Below, one piece after another: positions 35,677 to 46,924 of a stretch of DNA of 64,000 nt. A program made the position numbers and the translations under genes. Every line of letters begins with the position of its first letter. Positions within the stretch are counted from its first letter, which is position 1. Source of the DNA: Apoda limacodes (lineage: Eukaryota > Arthropoda > Insecta > Lepidoptera > Limacodidae); assembly GCA_946406115.1 (NCBI GenBank), contig OX291543.1:3536501-3600500 (forward strand), written 5' to 3'. Below the pieces are notes generated by a model. The model saw only the letters and a program-made list of their open reading frames with translations. It searched no databases and was not told where the DNA came from.

Positions 35677-36440
35677 TTGATGTCCTAAAAATATTATTAT
35701 AATGATGTTCAGACCAAAGTAGTGTATTTTAATGTACAGCTAAGGTGTTATTTTTTCCTAAACATATGTAATTAACATTTTTACCTGCGAATTTGACTAT
35801 GTAGGGCCTATGAATTTGGTATACTTACTGGGTTATCTGCAAATGGGTAAGATTGAGACGAAGATAAGGGGCTTAATAGATCGACTTATAGGGCACTTGT
35901 TTTTTTTTATACCACTCAGGTGACAAACGAGCTCACGGTCCGCCTGATGGTAAGAGGTAACCGTAGCCTATGAACGCTTGAAACACTAGGGGTAACACTC
36001 ATGCGGACCGACCCTTCAAAAATCTAATAACTTCTCTCTTGAACCCCATACTATAGTCCTTAGATTATCTCAGCCTTTCCCGATGTTCCGGGTTTGAAAC
36101 AGAAGAAATTCGAATTGGTAAAAATAAATTAGGTGATCCGCGCAACGACAGCTGTGACTATTCCTTGGAATAGTAACAATTTTGTACGGGAAGAGAAAAT
36201 GAATAAACATAAATGTAATTTTCATTATTACATTCAGTCAAGATTCGTGAAAGGAATAAATCTATCACAGAATGAAAAGATGTGGAGATGGAGGTTTCGG
36301 AAGTGGAGTATCGAAGTGAATCCCGACAAAAGCTCTGCCGTTCTATTAACTACGGAACCCTCGGGGCGCGAGCAAGACTCGCACTTGGCCGGTTTTTGTA
36401 AAAAAAATACTTTAGTCCCTAAAGACCTTAGAGTTCTCTA
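35677..36440. mobile_element. Repeat scraps downstream of TTC1
   Basis: 35900-36060 on the minus strand is a Jockey-type LINE tail (taccactcaggtgacaaacg and gtccgcctgatggtaagagg on the plus strand). 36285-36340 encodes FRKWSIEVNPDKSSAVLL, a post-FADD block of a Jockey-like reverse transcriptase. 36351-36400 is the end of the gggttccgtac family (tcgcacttggccggttttt). None is functional. Confidence 0.5.
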
Positions 36441-36698
36441 AGCTGGAGACTGATGATACACTTTAGTCCGCCTACGCTGTGCGATAATGACACACTTCTA
36501 GAGCATGAGAAAGAAGTAAAAAAATATTTTGCCGTGGTACCTTAAATGGAACAACGGAAAAAAAATATTCCGAGCTACCACCGCAAAAACTAATTGCCAT
36601 AGTATTTACCACTAATCATACTATAGTAGGTATAGGAATATTATATTATATTGTTATATATAGGAATATAATAGTCTACACGGTTTACTTTGGTCAAT

Positions 36699-36853
36699 CA
36701 CTAGTGTGACTACGGGTCTGTCGCCCGTTCACTAGTGTGACTACGGGTCTGTCGCCCGTTCACTAGTGTGACTACGGGTCTGTCGCCCGTTCACTAGTGT
36801 GACTACGGGTCTGTCGCCCGTTCACTAGTGTGACTACGGGTCTGTCGCCCGTT
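36699..36853. repeat. 31-bp tandem repeat, five identical copies
   Basis: Units start with cactagtgtgactacgggtc at 36699, 36730, 36761, 36792 and 36823. Each unit contains the palindrome cactagtg and a short stem acggg…cccgt. There are no variable spacers. Confidence 0.95.
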
Positions 36854-36916
36854 TACATCCTCGGCGAGCCAGTGCATCGGTCGGATGAAGCCAAGGGCGT
36901 GAAGATTTTATTTATT

Positions 36917-37211
36917 AAATTTATTTATAACAACATTAAATATCATTTCTTCTTATAACTTAGGATAATATATTGTAGCCTAAGGTCTGACTTCGCTAGT
37001 TCTCATATACCAATTATTATGATCGATGGCTAGTTTCTACCAGCAAGCCAAATTTTCGGAATAATAAAATAAGAACCGACAAGTAACAGGATTAGAACTT
37101 GCAAAGGCTGTAATATAATTCGTATATGAGAAACTAGCCAAGTCAGACCTTAGGCTACAATATATTATCCTAAGTTATAGAAATGATTTTTATTTTGTTA
37201 TAAATAAATTT
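36917..37211. repeat. Foldback (MITE-like) element with about 90-bp arms
   Basis: The left arm starts aaatttatttataacaa and includes ggataatatattgtagccta and aggtctgacttcgctagtt. The right arm holds their reverse complements (aactagccaagtcagacct, taggctacaatatattatcc, ttgttataaataaattt). The middle, 37013-37119, is unpaired. Length about 295 bp, no coding capacity. It lies just beyond the 3' end of the Helitron helicase remnant. Confidence 0.8.
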
Positions 37212-37411
37212 GTGACTGAAATAAAAATGACTCACCATTGAACTTGGCACCCATTTAGATCTCACTTCTTTTGTCGATGTAGTCAACATCCAAGGCCATA
37301 TGATATATGATAATATTGAACTTGGCTCTTATTTCACATTTATGTTTTTGATGGGATTTCATTACTTTTTGTAGTACATAAATTATTAGTAGGTACTTAT
37401 TTATATCAAAA

Positions 37412-37950
37412 TTAATACCAAATGGTTTTATACGAGGTATAATTTACTTTTTTTGTGTTATTTCCTATATTTTCTTGTAGCTTTGAAATGTTCGAGTGAA
37501 TTGCCCATTCAATATCGGTTTTTTTTACGCGTTTTCTGTTTATACTTAATTTGGTCAAGTCGGGGCGGTATAACGTGCGCAGACGGTTGTACTCTACCAT
37601 AGAGCTCTCTTGTGCCTTGATTTGACTTGGATCTAAATTGATAAGATATACTCCATCTAAGGTTTTAACTCTGGAGAGTCCAACGTAAGCCTGCCCTTTA
37701 CTAAATATAGAGGAGCCTATGTCGAGAAGAGCACTGTCAAGGCTAAGGCCTTGTGATTTGTGGATAGTAATAGCATATGCTAAGCAAATAGGGAATTGTT
37801 CCCTGTGAACATATACATTACTTAATTTTTGAAACTTGGTCTTGACTCGTTCTAGTTCGTAAATTATATTTTGTTTAAATTGTATTGTAATTTTACGTGC
37901 GCTATTGCTGTTGTCGACGTCCCAATGTACCTTCTCAAACCCAGAGGTGA
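37412..37950 (-). pseudogene. Helitron-type PIF1-like helicase, C-terminal fragment
   Basis: One minus-strand frame is open from about 37950 to a stop at 37412. It encodes FPICLAYAITIHKSQGLSLD, the late SF1B helicase motif, then SSIFSKGQAYVGLSRVKTLD and GVYLINLDPSQI with ESSMVEYNRLR. This is the signature of PIF1-like helicases in insect Helitron Rep-helicase proteins. The Walker motifs and the Rep nuclease are absent, because the frame meets a GC-rich block at 37951. It is a truncated rolling-circle element, not the host PIF1 gene, judging by the EYNRLR tail. The frame is unbroken, so it may be fairly young. Confidence 0.8.
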
Positions 37951-38310
37951 GTCAACGCCAGTTCCCCGTTACGCGGGTGCGGTTGCGATTGAGTGGGGGC
38001 GAGAAGCGCCCCGGCACTCTTTGATACCTCGTGTATCCTTGCGGGCGCCGACGAACCCGGGGACATCGGCATCGTGTTAGGGAGAAGGCCCTGTTAGGGG
38101 AGGTCGTTGAGACTAATCTCGCTATCCGGATAGGGAGATCGTCATCTGGGGCCGTTAGTACGTGCTGAGGCCGCCTAACGATAGTTTTACGACCATGCCG
38201 AGGTCTGTCAGGGGGACCGCTCGGACACGTTCGCGTCAAGGTTTTATCGCACCGCTCCCACCCCGCTGCTCCAACGTCGCACCGCGCGCCGTGTACCGAA
38301 ATGCCTATTA
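37951..38310. other. GC-rich block of unknown origin
   Basis: About 360 bp of clearly GC-rich sequence (cgccgacgaacccggggac, gcaccgcgcgccgtgtacc) stands out from its AT-rich flanks. It abuts the helicase fragment. A 95-codon Arg-rich minus-strand frame exists but has no family features I know. It could be the 5' region of a GC-rich LINE or LTR element. Confidence 0.4.
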
Positions 38311-39190
38311 TTTAATTATTTATAAGTAATGATCTTACATATTGATGTGCGCTTAATATTGAAACAATAATTAATACTAAATCCCAGTTAATAACGTAAT
38401 AAATACGAAAGTTGACTATACTCTTAGTTATAAGTACTACAACGGAAATATTTGGATTAAAAACAAATTAAGGGTGGTATTCAATTCGTTATATATTCAC
38501 GTGAAGACCTTAAATCTACATAAAGACCGGCTGACATAAGTTTTGATTGCAGATTCTTACATTACAGTTTTTATAAGTTAATTGTTCCTAACAGAATCAA
38601 TTAAGTGAAAAATTATAATAAAATTGTACAAAACTATCAGTTTCTGATTTATTCATTTGTATTCACCTAATTACCTATCTTCATGCCAAATTTAAATTTT
38701 CTAGTTCATCTGATACTGGGTTAGAGTTTTGATCTATAGGTAGGGTTACCGTAAATATAGGGTTTAGCAATGAGTCTCAAATAACTATTATTTTCGTGCC
38801 ATTTAATGCCTTTTTAAAAAAAATTGACAATTTGCTGTAATCTTATTGCTGCATGCGTATTTTATCGTAAAACGGGACAAGGTTCACAAATAGGGTAACA
38901 GTTCCGTATAAACGGGACGTTTGGCAACCCTATCTATAGGTCAGTCAGTGATAAAAATGACGATTTTTGAACGTTAATATCTAAATAACCGTTTGAGATT
39001 TACTTATGAACTTTGGAGCACATATGTATCTTAATATATAATACGTTTATGTGAAACAGTTTTTGAGTTATGAGGGGGTCAAAAGTGGCTCCAAATGGTT
39101 CGTGTAATATTACACACGGTTCTGCTCGCCAGTTCTGTTACTCGAACTTGGCTTGACACGCTCCCGCGTACTTACGGCCACTAGGAGCTA
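38311..39190. repeat. Candidate MITE at about 38733-38940 within gene-free DNA
   Basis: Termini ctataggtagggttacc (38735) and ggcaaccctatctatag (38920) form imperfect inverted repeats of about 17-20 bp around roughly 170 bp with cgggac/gtcccg-like steps inside. The rest of the stretch is AT-rich without features. Confidence 0.45.
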
Positions 39191-39620
39191 CAGTACGGGG
39201 TTCTTCAAAAAGAGAGTAATTAGATTTTTAGGGTTCCGTACCTGACAGGTAATTAGGAACCCTATTACTAAGGCTTCGCTGTCCGTCCTTCCGTCCGTCT
39301 GTCACCAGGCTGTATCTCATGAACCGTTATAGTAAGACAGTTGAAATTTTCACAGAAGATGTATTTCTGTTGCCTACTACATACTAAAAAATACTAAATA
39401 CTAAAAAAATATTTAAGGGGGCTCCCATGCAACATATGTGATTTTTTTGCTCGTTTTCGTAGATAATGGTACGGGACCCTTCGTGCGCGAGTCCGACTCG
39501 CACTTGGCCGATTTTTTATTTAAGACTCAGCAACCAGCAACGCGCATAGGCTACATGACCTCTTATTAACATCAGTCAGGCTCTAATCTTGTTTGCCACC
39601 TTATAGTTATAAAAAACAAA
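39190..39620 (+). mobile_element. Jockey-type LINE tail interrupted by a gggttccgtac element
   Basis: The LINE tail reads ggggttcttcaaaaagagag up to 39228 and resumes at about 39519 with aagactcagcaaccagcaac and cttgtttgccaccttatag. Both parts match 45795-45960 in order. Between them lies a 290-bp element that starts agggttccgtacctgacagg, has ccgtccttccgtccgtctgt, and ends cgactcgcacttggccgatt. Confidence 0.7.
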
Positions 39621-40961
39621 TTAAACATTCTACAAAGATGTAGGTATATTAACTCTGAAGTAAATAACCATACAAAATATGTAAGTAGGTTTTATACAAG
39701 TCACAGATTAAAAACATGTGGAAATGATTTTTGAATATCTGTCAATTTTTGATTTTACCAATATTTAGTTTTTATTTATATCTTATTTTACTAAAATTTA
39801 TTGTCAATCATGCAGTTTAATGACTGAGACTTTTATAGAGTAGTGTAGGAGGTAAAGTAGGTAAGATTTTATTAATATTAGATAGGTACCTACAGGAGTA
39901 GGTACATGTGCGCTAAGTTCCAACCAACCGTGAAATTAATGTTAAGCAACTACGTGTTCATGTAGTTAAGGCAATGAAAGATTGATAGTGTATTTATTAA
40001 TAGAAAGATTAGATATCGTAATAGCACGCAAAAACTGAGGCAGCGAAATTAAGACAACTGTCGTAATTTGATTCAGTCACATGTCACTTTCACACGTTCC
40101 GTATTATCTATTGCATTCATTGTTAAAACCCAGTGTAGGTAAGAGCGAATCAAATTTAGATTTCGAACAATATGCCTTCCTTCATATTGGCGCGGTCGCA
40201 GCCTTAGATTTTGGAGGGGAGGGGTCATCTAAGCTCAAGTAGCGTTCCACACAGTAGCATACTTCTACTTTATTTAATTCCGCCAGTAGTGTCTTTAAAA
40301 CGTTTGTTGATGTATGTACTCTTGATGTGGTGTGGTGATGGTATACCTAAACGAGTTAAGATTGCAAGAATTTGATCAATTTTGTTACAGTCCTGAGTAA
40401 AATTTTTGAAGTGAAAAAAATATATGTTATATAGTTCAAACCTTAATTAAGTGAATTTGCTAATATTATAATAATTTGCCAATTAAAACAGTTAGAAAAA
40501 ATAATCTGACACTCTTTTTTTGATATACCTACCGTCGAAAAAGGTCGTCAAGCCGTAAGTACGTGTCCGTGTTCACGATGCCCATGACTTTCCCTCTCGG
40601 ACCGCGCCTGCGAAGGTCCCATATCTTTTCTTAAATATGAATCGATTTCGAATCGAATCGAAAAGTCTCATCGTAACCGGTGGTTGTTGGTAGTTTACTG
40701 TTAATGATATTAATATTATTCCATCTGTAAGTGTGGGATTAAGAAAGGTAGGTTGTCTATACCACATATTTTTCTGTTGCCTATATATCGTTTAAAACTG
40801 AAATTCTCAACGAGCATTTGCTGTAAATTATAATTAGGAAAAAGTTGATTTTATGGATATAGCAATCTGATAAAGTCATAAGATCGTACATTTAATTGGG
40901 GGCGTTAGAAGGGTGGGCGCTGAACTCGATTGAATGCTTATTTTTGTTTTCAATATTTCAG
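39621..40961. other. Gene-free AT-rich region
   Basis: No supported exon or repeat. 40635-40662 has a short repeat of atcgatttcgaatcgaat type. Confidence 0.4.
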
Positions 40962-43900
40962 CTGAACAAAATGGCGAAACGCCGGCGGGTAAGAAGGAAG
41001 TAAGTAACATTTTCTGTACCTATAGTTGAAACAGATCTTTCTGTCCCATGTTATCATTATCACTTACAAAGTCCGCAAAACACTTTACACCCGAGAGAAC
41101 CAACTTCAAGATCTGAAGCAAGTAAGCTTATTGACGCCTATCATAGTTCAATACTTTCGTTTAGTCGTCTCAGGCAGAAGATGTCCACTGCTGAACGTAG
41201 TTCTCCCCATTTGTCTCCACAACGGCCGGTCCTGAGCCATCGGCACTTATCGGCTTCCTGCAGATCTAACCAGGTCGTCTTCCGATCCGTGGTCGCCATT
41301 GGCTATCGGTTCGACAAGCAATATTGCATTGACACTATAGTTTTCTAAGTTATTGAGCTATGTCGCTTATTTTGGTTCTACTATACGGCGAATCTCCTCA
41401 TTCGTTGTTAACTACCGCGCAAAAATTTGTTTAATATTCCGTGTTATTTTTCGATTAAGTAAAATAATAAGTATCAAGTAAAATAAGTAGTTTGATTGTG
41501 CATTTAAAAACACGTGACTTATTTATAATTTTACTTTCAGGATGTGCAAAACGTAAGTAACTTTATAATAAAATCATAAGGTAAGTAAGCAACAATAATA
41601 TTAATTAAGTATGACTTTTGCCTAGAACCTAGCTAGATGAAAGAAAATCATTATTGATAATTTAAAAATTAATAATAAACATTTTAAAAAACACGACTGC
41701 CATAAATAAGTATATAAAGTGAAATCAAAAGTGAAAAACAAGGTATTTTCTTCAGGCTCGTTAGCGTTGCCGGGGTGTAGTTGTTTCTATTATTTTTAAG
41801 CCTTATGTAGCATCCTTGAGCGAGTGGGCGGCCTTTAGCAAATCCCATCCGCTATAAAACATCGCGCTACTCGACACGGCGCGTCTTTGACAACGCATCA
41901 AAGAGTAAACAAGTCACAGAACGGAAGCAATTCACGGATTACTACCTAGTCGTAGGTACATACTTTGTTTTCAGGTAAATTTGTTTTGTTTAGTCGCTGC
42001 CGCAGAAGAGACGGTCGCTTCAAGCGGTGCCGGCGCTGCGACCGGCGTTACCGCGTCATTCAGCGGCGCTGCCGGCCGTGTCGCTGCCGTCGCCGAAGAC
42101 GCCGTCACTCTTGTTCAAGTCGAAGCCGAAGCGCCCCCAGCTCTATTTTCAGGTCCTAACCTCTTTCTGTACTGCTAAAATATAAATCCAAAAAAGTTTA
42201 TCTTTAAGATATGGAAGACGAGCGAGTGGCCACTAGCCCGTTAAGGCCTCTTGTGTCGGCTGAAGATTACTGATAAATGACAACCTAGCAAAGACCGTCT
42301 GCTTAACGTGGCTCAGAAAAATACGTGTCTCTAGGGATCACCCATCCAATGTCCGACCATACCCGACTTTACATAAATTCTCATATTGTTTCTGATAGAC
42401 GAATGTAAATGGGTCATGATAGCTCCTCATTGTCCAGGGAGGCATACTAGTTCTTGTTTACATTAATAAAATCCAAGTTTGCAAATGCTTTCTGAAAAAA
42501 ATATTGGGATCGGTACCTCCATACAGTATTAGGGTCAGCTCAGATCGAGACGTGACGCGACGCGGCATTTTTGAGATAGCAACACATTAAACACATCTCA
42601 ATAATGCCGCATCGCGTCGCGTCTCGGTCTGAGCTGACCCTAGTGAGAACCTCGTACCAAGATGTTGACTTTGTTTACATTACGAAACTAGTGTCACTAA
42701 ACAAGTTTAACGAGACTGCTTTATCAACAGTTTCAAGTAAGTGGGACTTCATAGTCACTCAATTTACGGAAGCCAATCTGCCTAACTCATAATATATCCA
42801 TGTCCCAAACCACATATAAACGTGACACTTTGCTGAGCTAACTCCTCAGAAATAGAAATATTGTTTTGGCGAATCCACCAAAAGCCTTGCCATGATTTAA
42901 CACATAGATCAGCGTAGATCCATAAAGAATTATTTTAAAGACAGACAGACAGACGGACGCACAAGTGATTTCTATTCGGACGTACGGACCCCTAAGAATG
43001 ACAAATCAACCTTCGAATACCTATAATAATGTATAGTTCAGGAATATATCAAAACAGTCTTTCTATGCGTTAATACATTGCTATTTGTGAAACAGCACAA
43101 TGTTTTGCAAAATCTGAAGCTCATCTGAACTAGGAGGTCCTTTCACACTGACAGACTGAGCCTAACAAACCCATAAGAGACGTCCAAAACCTGTAGATTT
43201 AATGACACAGGCTATTTCACGAAAATACTTTTATTAGTATTGAAATTATTTCCATGAAATTAACTCAATTATGCATGCAGGAGATTTGAAAAACAACCAA
43301 AATTACCGACATAGCTGAAACAGTTAGCAAGCTGAAGTGGCAATGGGCAGGTCACATCTCTCGTCGAACTGACCGATGAGGAAGAAGTTCTCAAGTGGCG
43401 ACCACCGATCGACAGTAGCTGCGTAGGTCGGACTCCTACCAGATAAACAGACAACTTGGTTAGAGCCGCACGAATCCGATGGGCGCAAGCGGCTCAGGAC
43501 TGGCCGCTGTGAAGACATATGGGGAAAGTCTACTTTCAGCAGTGGACGTTTTCCGGTTAAAACGTCGACGACGATGCATGCATGGTACCAGGATCGTAAT
43601 GTCAACTTAGCTTGTTTGTTGGATGAACGAGTAATTTTTGAAGATTCTTATTCCATTTCCATAGTTTGAGGTCGCACGCCTCACCATGCAGATATCCTAA
43701 AAGAAGTTACGCCATTCGAAAACGCAATCCTGTACCAAGACACCGACGGAGATCCTCTTCATAAAAGAAACTAGGTAACTTTCTTAGATACATTTTCTAG
43801 ATTATGTACCTATGTATATCTTTACGGTTTTATATTCATAAGAGGTTACTAGTGGCTGCACACACTTTTACATTATAATATGGGGCTTCCTCTCACCAAC

Positions 43901-44625
43901 CACTTTAGTCCAATGTGGCATGTGGTAAGCCTATAGCCGCAACACTGCTTCTAATTAAGTGTATCTAGATTTCAGTGGCTTTATATATGTCCAGTAGGTC
44001 GTGAAATAACATAATATTTCCTAAAATTCCTTGTTATAAAAAGTGAAAGATGGAACTTTCTTATATATTTTTTCAATAGGGAAAAACAGAAGGTAGAGTT
44101 AAGCCAGTGGAAACAGATACAAAAATACAAAGCAAAAGAATATAATGTTCTCTCACTGAAGAGTACGAAGTACTAGTTAGTATAAGTACTAAGGATTCCT
44201 CTAAAATAAAAAGATATTATTCTACACATAACCCCTTGCAATAATCTTCTGTAGGACCATCGATATGAAAAAATCATTCATATCGAAGTGTACAGTGACA
44301 TATCGGTACAAAATTGCCGTTGCAGGCTACCCTTCCTCTTCCTATAAACGGTAACCAATTTGTCGGCAAAAAATTAAACGTACCTACGGCTTGCCATATT
44401 TAAATACACAAGTCCTACAAAAAGTCAGTCACAAATAAGGCAGCAAAAAATTCAGCACATTGTCGGACCCACAAATATTTTTTTTGCTATACCTATATAA
44501 AAATTATACCTAATAGAACAAAATTTCATTGCTTAATTAATTAACTTATTTTTATTCCACAGGGAGGGTTTCTTACGACTGCAATCATTGATTTTATTTT
44601 ATTTTTTATATTAAAGTTTTTTTAA
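40962..44625 (+). CDS. Cluster of small exons of an unrecognised gene, alternative C-termini possible
   Basis: 40962-40999 lies between caatatttcag and gtaagt and reads AEQNGETPAGKKE in the frame that ends phase 0. 41541-41552 is a 12-nt microexon (DVQN) with ttactttcag before it and gtaagt after. 41974-42178 follows tttgttttcag, enters in phase 0 and reads VAAAEETVASSGAGAATGV, QVEAEAPPALFSG and a stop; its codon third positions are GC-rich, unlike the flanks. 44563-44625 follows tttattccacag, also enters in phase 0, and encodes GGFLTTAIIDFILFFILKFF then stop, a hydrophobic tail. 44080-44092 may be another microexon. Acidic/Ala-rich exons with phase-0 cassettes suggest alternative splicing between a soluble and a membrane-anchored end. 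Upstream exons were not found, no family is recognised, and some exons may be chance. Confidence 0.3.
41160..41320. repeat. Dispersed repeat fragment (tccactgctga / cggtcctg type)
   Basis: cagaagatgtccactgctga, tctccacaacggccggtcct and accaggtcgtcttccgatcc occur in the order I know from the 3' region of lepidopteran RTE-derived repeats. A related but diverged piece lies at 59740-59870 (aatgccacaacagtcggtct). Confidence 0.45.
42531..42641. repeat. Near-perfect hairpin element (MITE-like), 111 bp
   Basis: The left arm agggtcagctcagatcgaga… runs to about 42578 and the right arm …tctcggtctgagctgaccct ends at 42641. The arms pair over about 47 bp with few mismatches and leave a loop of about 17 bp. 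Flanking tta / ta may be the target duplication. No protein. Confidence 0.85.
42642..43290. other. Gene-free stretch
   Basis: No supported coding feature. It contains a run of gacagacagacagacggacg at 42941 of the kind seen in (GTCY)n repeats, in the opposite orientation. Confidence 0.4.
43300..43590 (+). mobile_element. RTE-clade LINE 3' fragment
   Basis: With frame changes the plus strand gives TKITDIAETVSKLKWQWAGH and ISRRTD. Further on come a VLKWRPP-like step, RIRWAQAAQDW and FQQWT-like residues, the C-terminus of an RTE reverse transcriptase. Broken by stops. Confidence 0.7.
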
Positions 44626-44699
44626 AACAATTTGTTGTTTGTTAAAGGTATTTTTCATTTCATTGATTGCTTTTTTATATTTTACCGTCGAACGGAACG

Positions 44700-44820
44700 T
44701 TGTTGCCGTTTCGTTTTTTGGGTTCCGTATCCGAAGGACGGACGCCAAACGGAGTCCTGATGCTGTCACTAACGTGTCCGTCCGTCGTCTGTCACACAGG
44801 TTTTACAGCCAAAGGGAGGT
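44700..44820. repeat. gggttccgtac-family fragment
   Basis: gggttccgtatccgaaggac, followed by gtgtccgtccgtcgtctgtc, matches the start of the element at 39229. The 3' half is missing. Confidence 0.5.
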
Positions 44821-45500
44821 TTGGAGGGAGGAGGGTTGGAGGGAATTTTATTAATAGTATAAGCATCTTGTTGAACAATTGAAATTGATAAAAAATATTT
44901 TTAAATGTTTTTAAGTGGGGCTCGCTCCCATACATATAAAGAGAGGCACGAAAAAAAATTTAGACTTACCCTATCGAGTGTGGTATCGTTTTTTAGAACA
45001 TTTGTTTTAAAAATATTGGAAAACAATGGAATGAGAAAAAAATATAGGAAAAACCTTAATTTACTCCCACGGGCTTTTTATCGGTAAATATTATTTCTAT
45101 CAAGGCAAAGCGCGCGTTCATAGTGGTCACGGGCGGTAATGCGCCTATTCTATCAAGTATGTATAAAAGTTGCGCGCACACTACAAGCGAGCTATTACAT
45201 ACAAGTTTTAACTTCAGCCAAACTTTTTAAGTCATAAATTCTCTAGACATATCTATCTATCTATCTAGTGAGATTATTTATTTATTTACCTTTTATTTTT
45301 ATTTAATAAATCGCAAATGTGATGAAAAACATTGTGTAGGAAATTACAAACTCGAGTGATTTAAGCATTAAAAAGTAATTTTTGGTTTTTCATTGTATTA
45401 CCTGGTTACATTATTATGTAATCAAATTGTTAAGATATTACAAATCATTGTTAAAAAATATTTAGTTTATTTTTCGTATTGCTAAATACAGCTTGGCCCT
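44821..45500. other. Gene-free AT-rich region
   Basis: Only short frames; atctatctatctatctag (45249) is a small microsatellite. 45095-45145 is locally GC-rich (aaagcgcgcgttcatagtgg). Confidence 0.4.
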
Positions 45501-45962
45501 TTCGACGTCGACGATCCCAAACTCACAAGCCGTATCGAACCCTTAAGTTAAGTCTGAGGTGCCTCCCTGCGTCTGTTCTACCGCTTGTATGAGTTGCGTT
45601 TTGAGGAATTGTTCGATATGATGCCCATGGCTACTTTCTACTTAATTGTAGCACTCGCCATCCGCAGGAAATTTATCCCTGCCACCTTAGAACCTAAATG
45701 GTCACGTACAGTGCGGTTTCAAAGAAACTTCCTCCCGCGAACGCTTGGTTTTTGGAATGAGCTCCCAAGCTTGCCAAGGTTTTCTCTAAGGACTACATTA
45801 TGGAGTTCTTCAAGAAAGAAGTAATTATAATTAGATATTTGAAGGGTCGGCAACGCGCGGGTTATGCCCCAGGTATTGCAAGCGTCCATAAGCTGCGGTG
45901 ACCGCTTAATAACCCGCGGACTGCAAGCTTGTTTGCCACCTTAGTGGTATAAAGAAAAAAAT
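45500..45962 (+). mobile_element. Jockey-type LINE 3' end, 5'-truncated
   Basis: 45585-45824 encodes YELRFEELFDMMP, then SRTVRFQRNFLPRTLGFWNE and LPSLPRFSLR, the conserved C-terminus of Jockey-like ORF2 (…FLPRT..LWNELP…). The 3' UTR (gggtcggcaacgcgcgggtt … gcttgtttgccaccttagtg) ends in a short a-rich tail. It is the reference copy for the tails at 5155, 35900, 39190 and others. Confidence 0.75.
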
Positions 45963-46560
45963 AGACTTTCTGTAATCTTAAGCTAACTTTTAAACTGTAC
46001 TCATAAAACATTGGTGTCGGTCTTGTGTTCCCCCGACGGTTCCCCTGGGGGAGCCATCAGGATTTTAAAAGTACTATTGTCTCCCTTAGACTTGGGAGAC
46101 ATTGGAACTTGCTCTCTAATAATTTTTAGGGACTCGTATCGTCATATTCATATTTTTACCGACTTCAATGAATAGTCATAAAAACATTAATTTGACAAAA
46201 AAGCCACCATCTTTGTTTCATTTCTTTCTTGAATTGTTTAAATTACTAGGACAAGACAAAAGAAAGGGGGTTTTTACCCGTTGGTCCATCTAATATGTCC
46301 TGGCTATCCATGACTGGCTTTTTTTCCCTCATAGACCAACTAAATAGTTGAAATTGAAAGTTACATGGCCCTTCGTACAACTACATATATCATAACTTTT
46401 TATCCGACTTTGAAAAAGAGTTTCTCAAATGATCGAGGTTTTCTTTCTTAAAACAACGCTGAGTCGGATTAACGCAATAAGGGTTTTATACTGAACTGAA
46501 TATCATTCCTTTTTAACAGACTCTTAAGAGGAAGTTGTTGTAGTTAAAAAACGTGAAGTG
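45963..46560. other. Gene-free stretch
   Basis: No supported exon. 46010-46055 contains gtcttgtgttcccccgacgg; a related gtctcgtgtccccacatgac is at 47222, so this is probably part of a dispersed repeat. Confidence 0.35.
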
Positions 46561-46569
46561 TGAGTCGGA

Positions 46570-46835
46570 TAAGCACTTGTGACGATTTTAATAATATTTT
46601 TCTGTGTACGGTTGAGTGGATCCCTGTAAGATTTGAATTCACAAATGGATCCGGTAGGTGGCGCTGCAATCGGTGTCTCGCTGATCTAATCGGTAGAGAT
46701 GATTTTAATATTTTTTGTGTACCTTCGAGTGCGCCCCTGCATGGATTGATAACACAATTGGAACCAGTAGGTGGCGCTGCAGTCAGTGTGACCCTGATCT
46801 AAACGGCAGGGATGATTTTAATGATATTTTTTAAT
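46570..46835. repeat. Tandem duplication of a 115-130-bp unit
   Basis: Two successive units share gatgattttaatattttttg-type sequence, then cggtaggtggcgctgcaatc / cagtaggtggcgctgcagtc, then gatctaatcggtagagatga / gatctaaacggcagggatga. A third related unit is at 15240-15345. Confidence 0.6.
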
Positions 46836-46924
46836 AAAAAAGTTAAAAAATGTAAATGTTGAATTTAAAATATCATATTTTATGTGGCGCTGCTTTTCCG
46901 GGCAGGACAAAGTCTGCCGCGTCC

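Noticed and set aside
36699..36853. CRISPR-like array
   Set aside because: Units are contiguous with no unique spacers, and the genome is eukaryotic. The same holds for the 39-, 91- and 105-bp arrays.
37952..38239. Arg-rich 95-codon frame in the GC-rich block
   Set aside because: No recognisable domain; GC-rich DNA readily gives long Arg/Pro frames. Kept only as an unexplained block.
41965..42159. Arg/Cys-rich frame overlapping the Ala/Glu exon
   Set aside because: It is the shifted frame of the same GC-rich exon; the Ala/Glu frame has GC-rich third positions and a phase that fits its neighbours.
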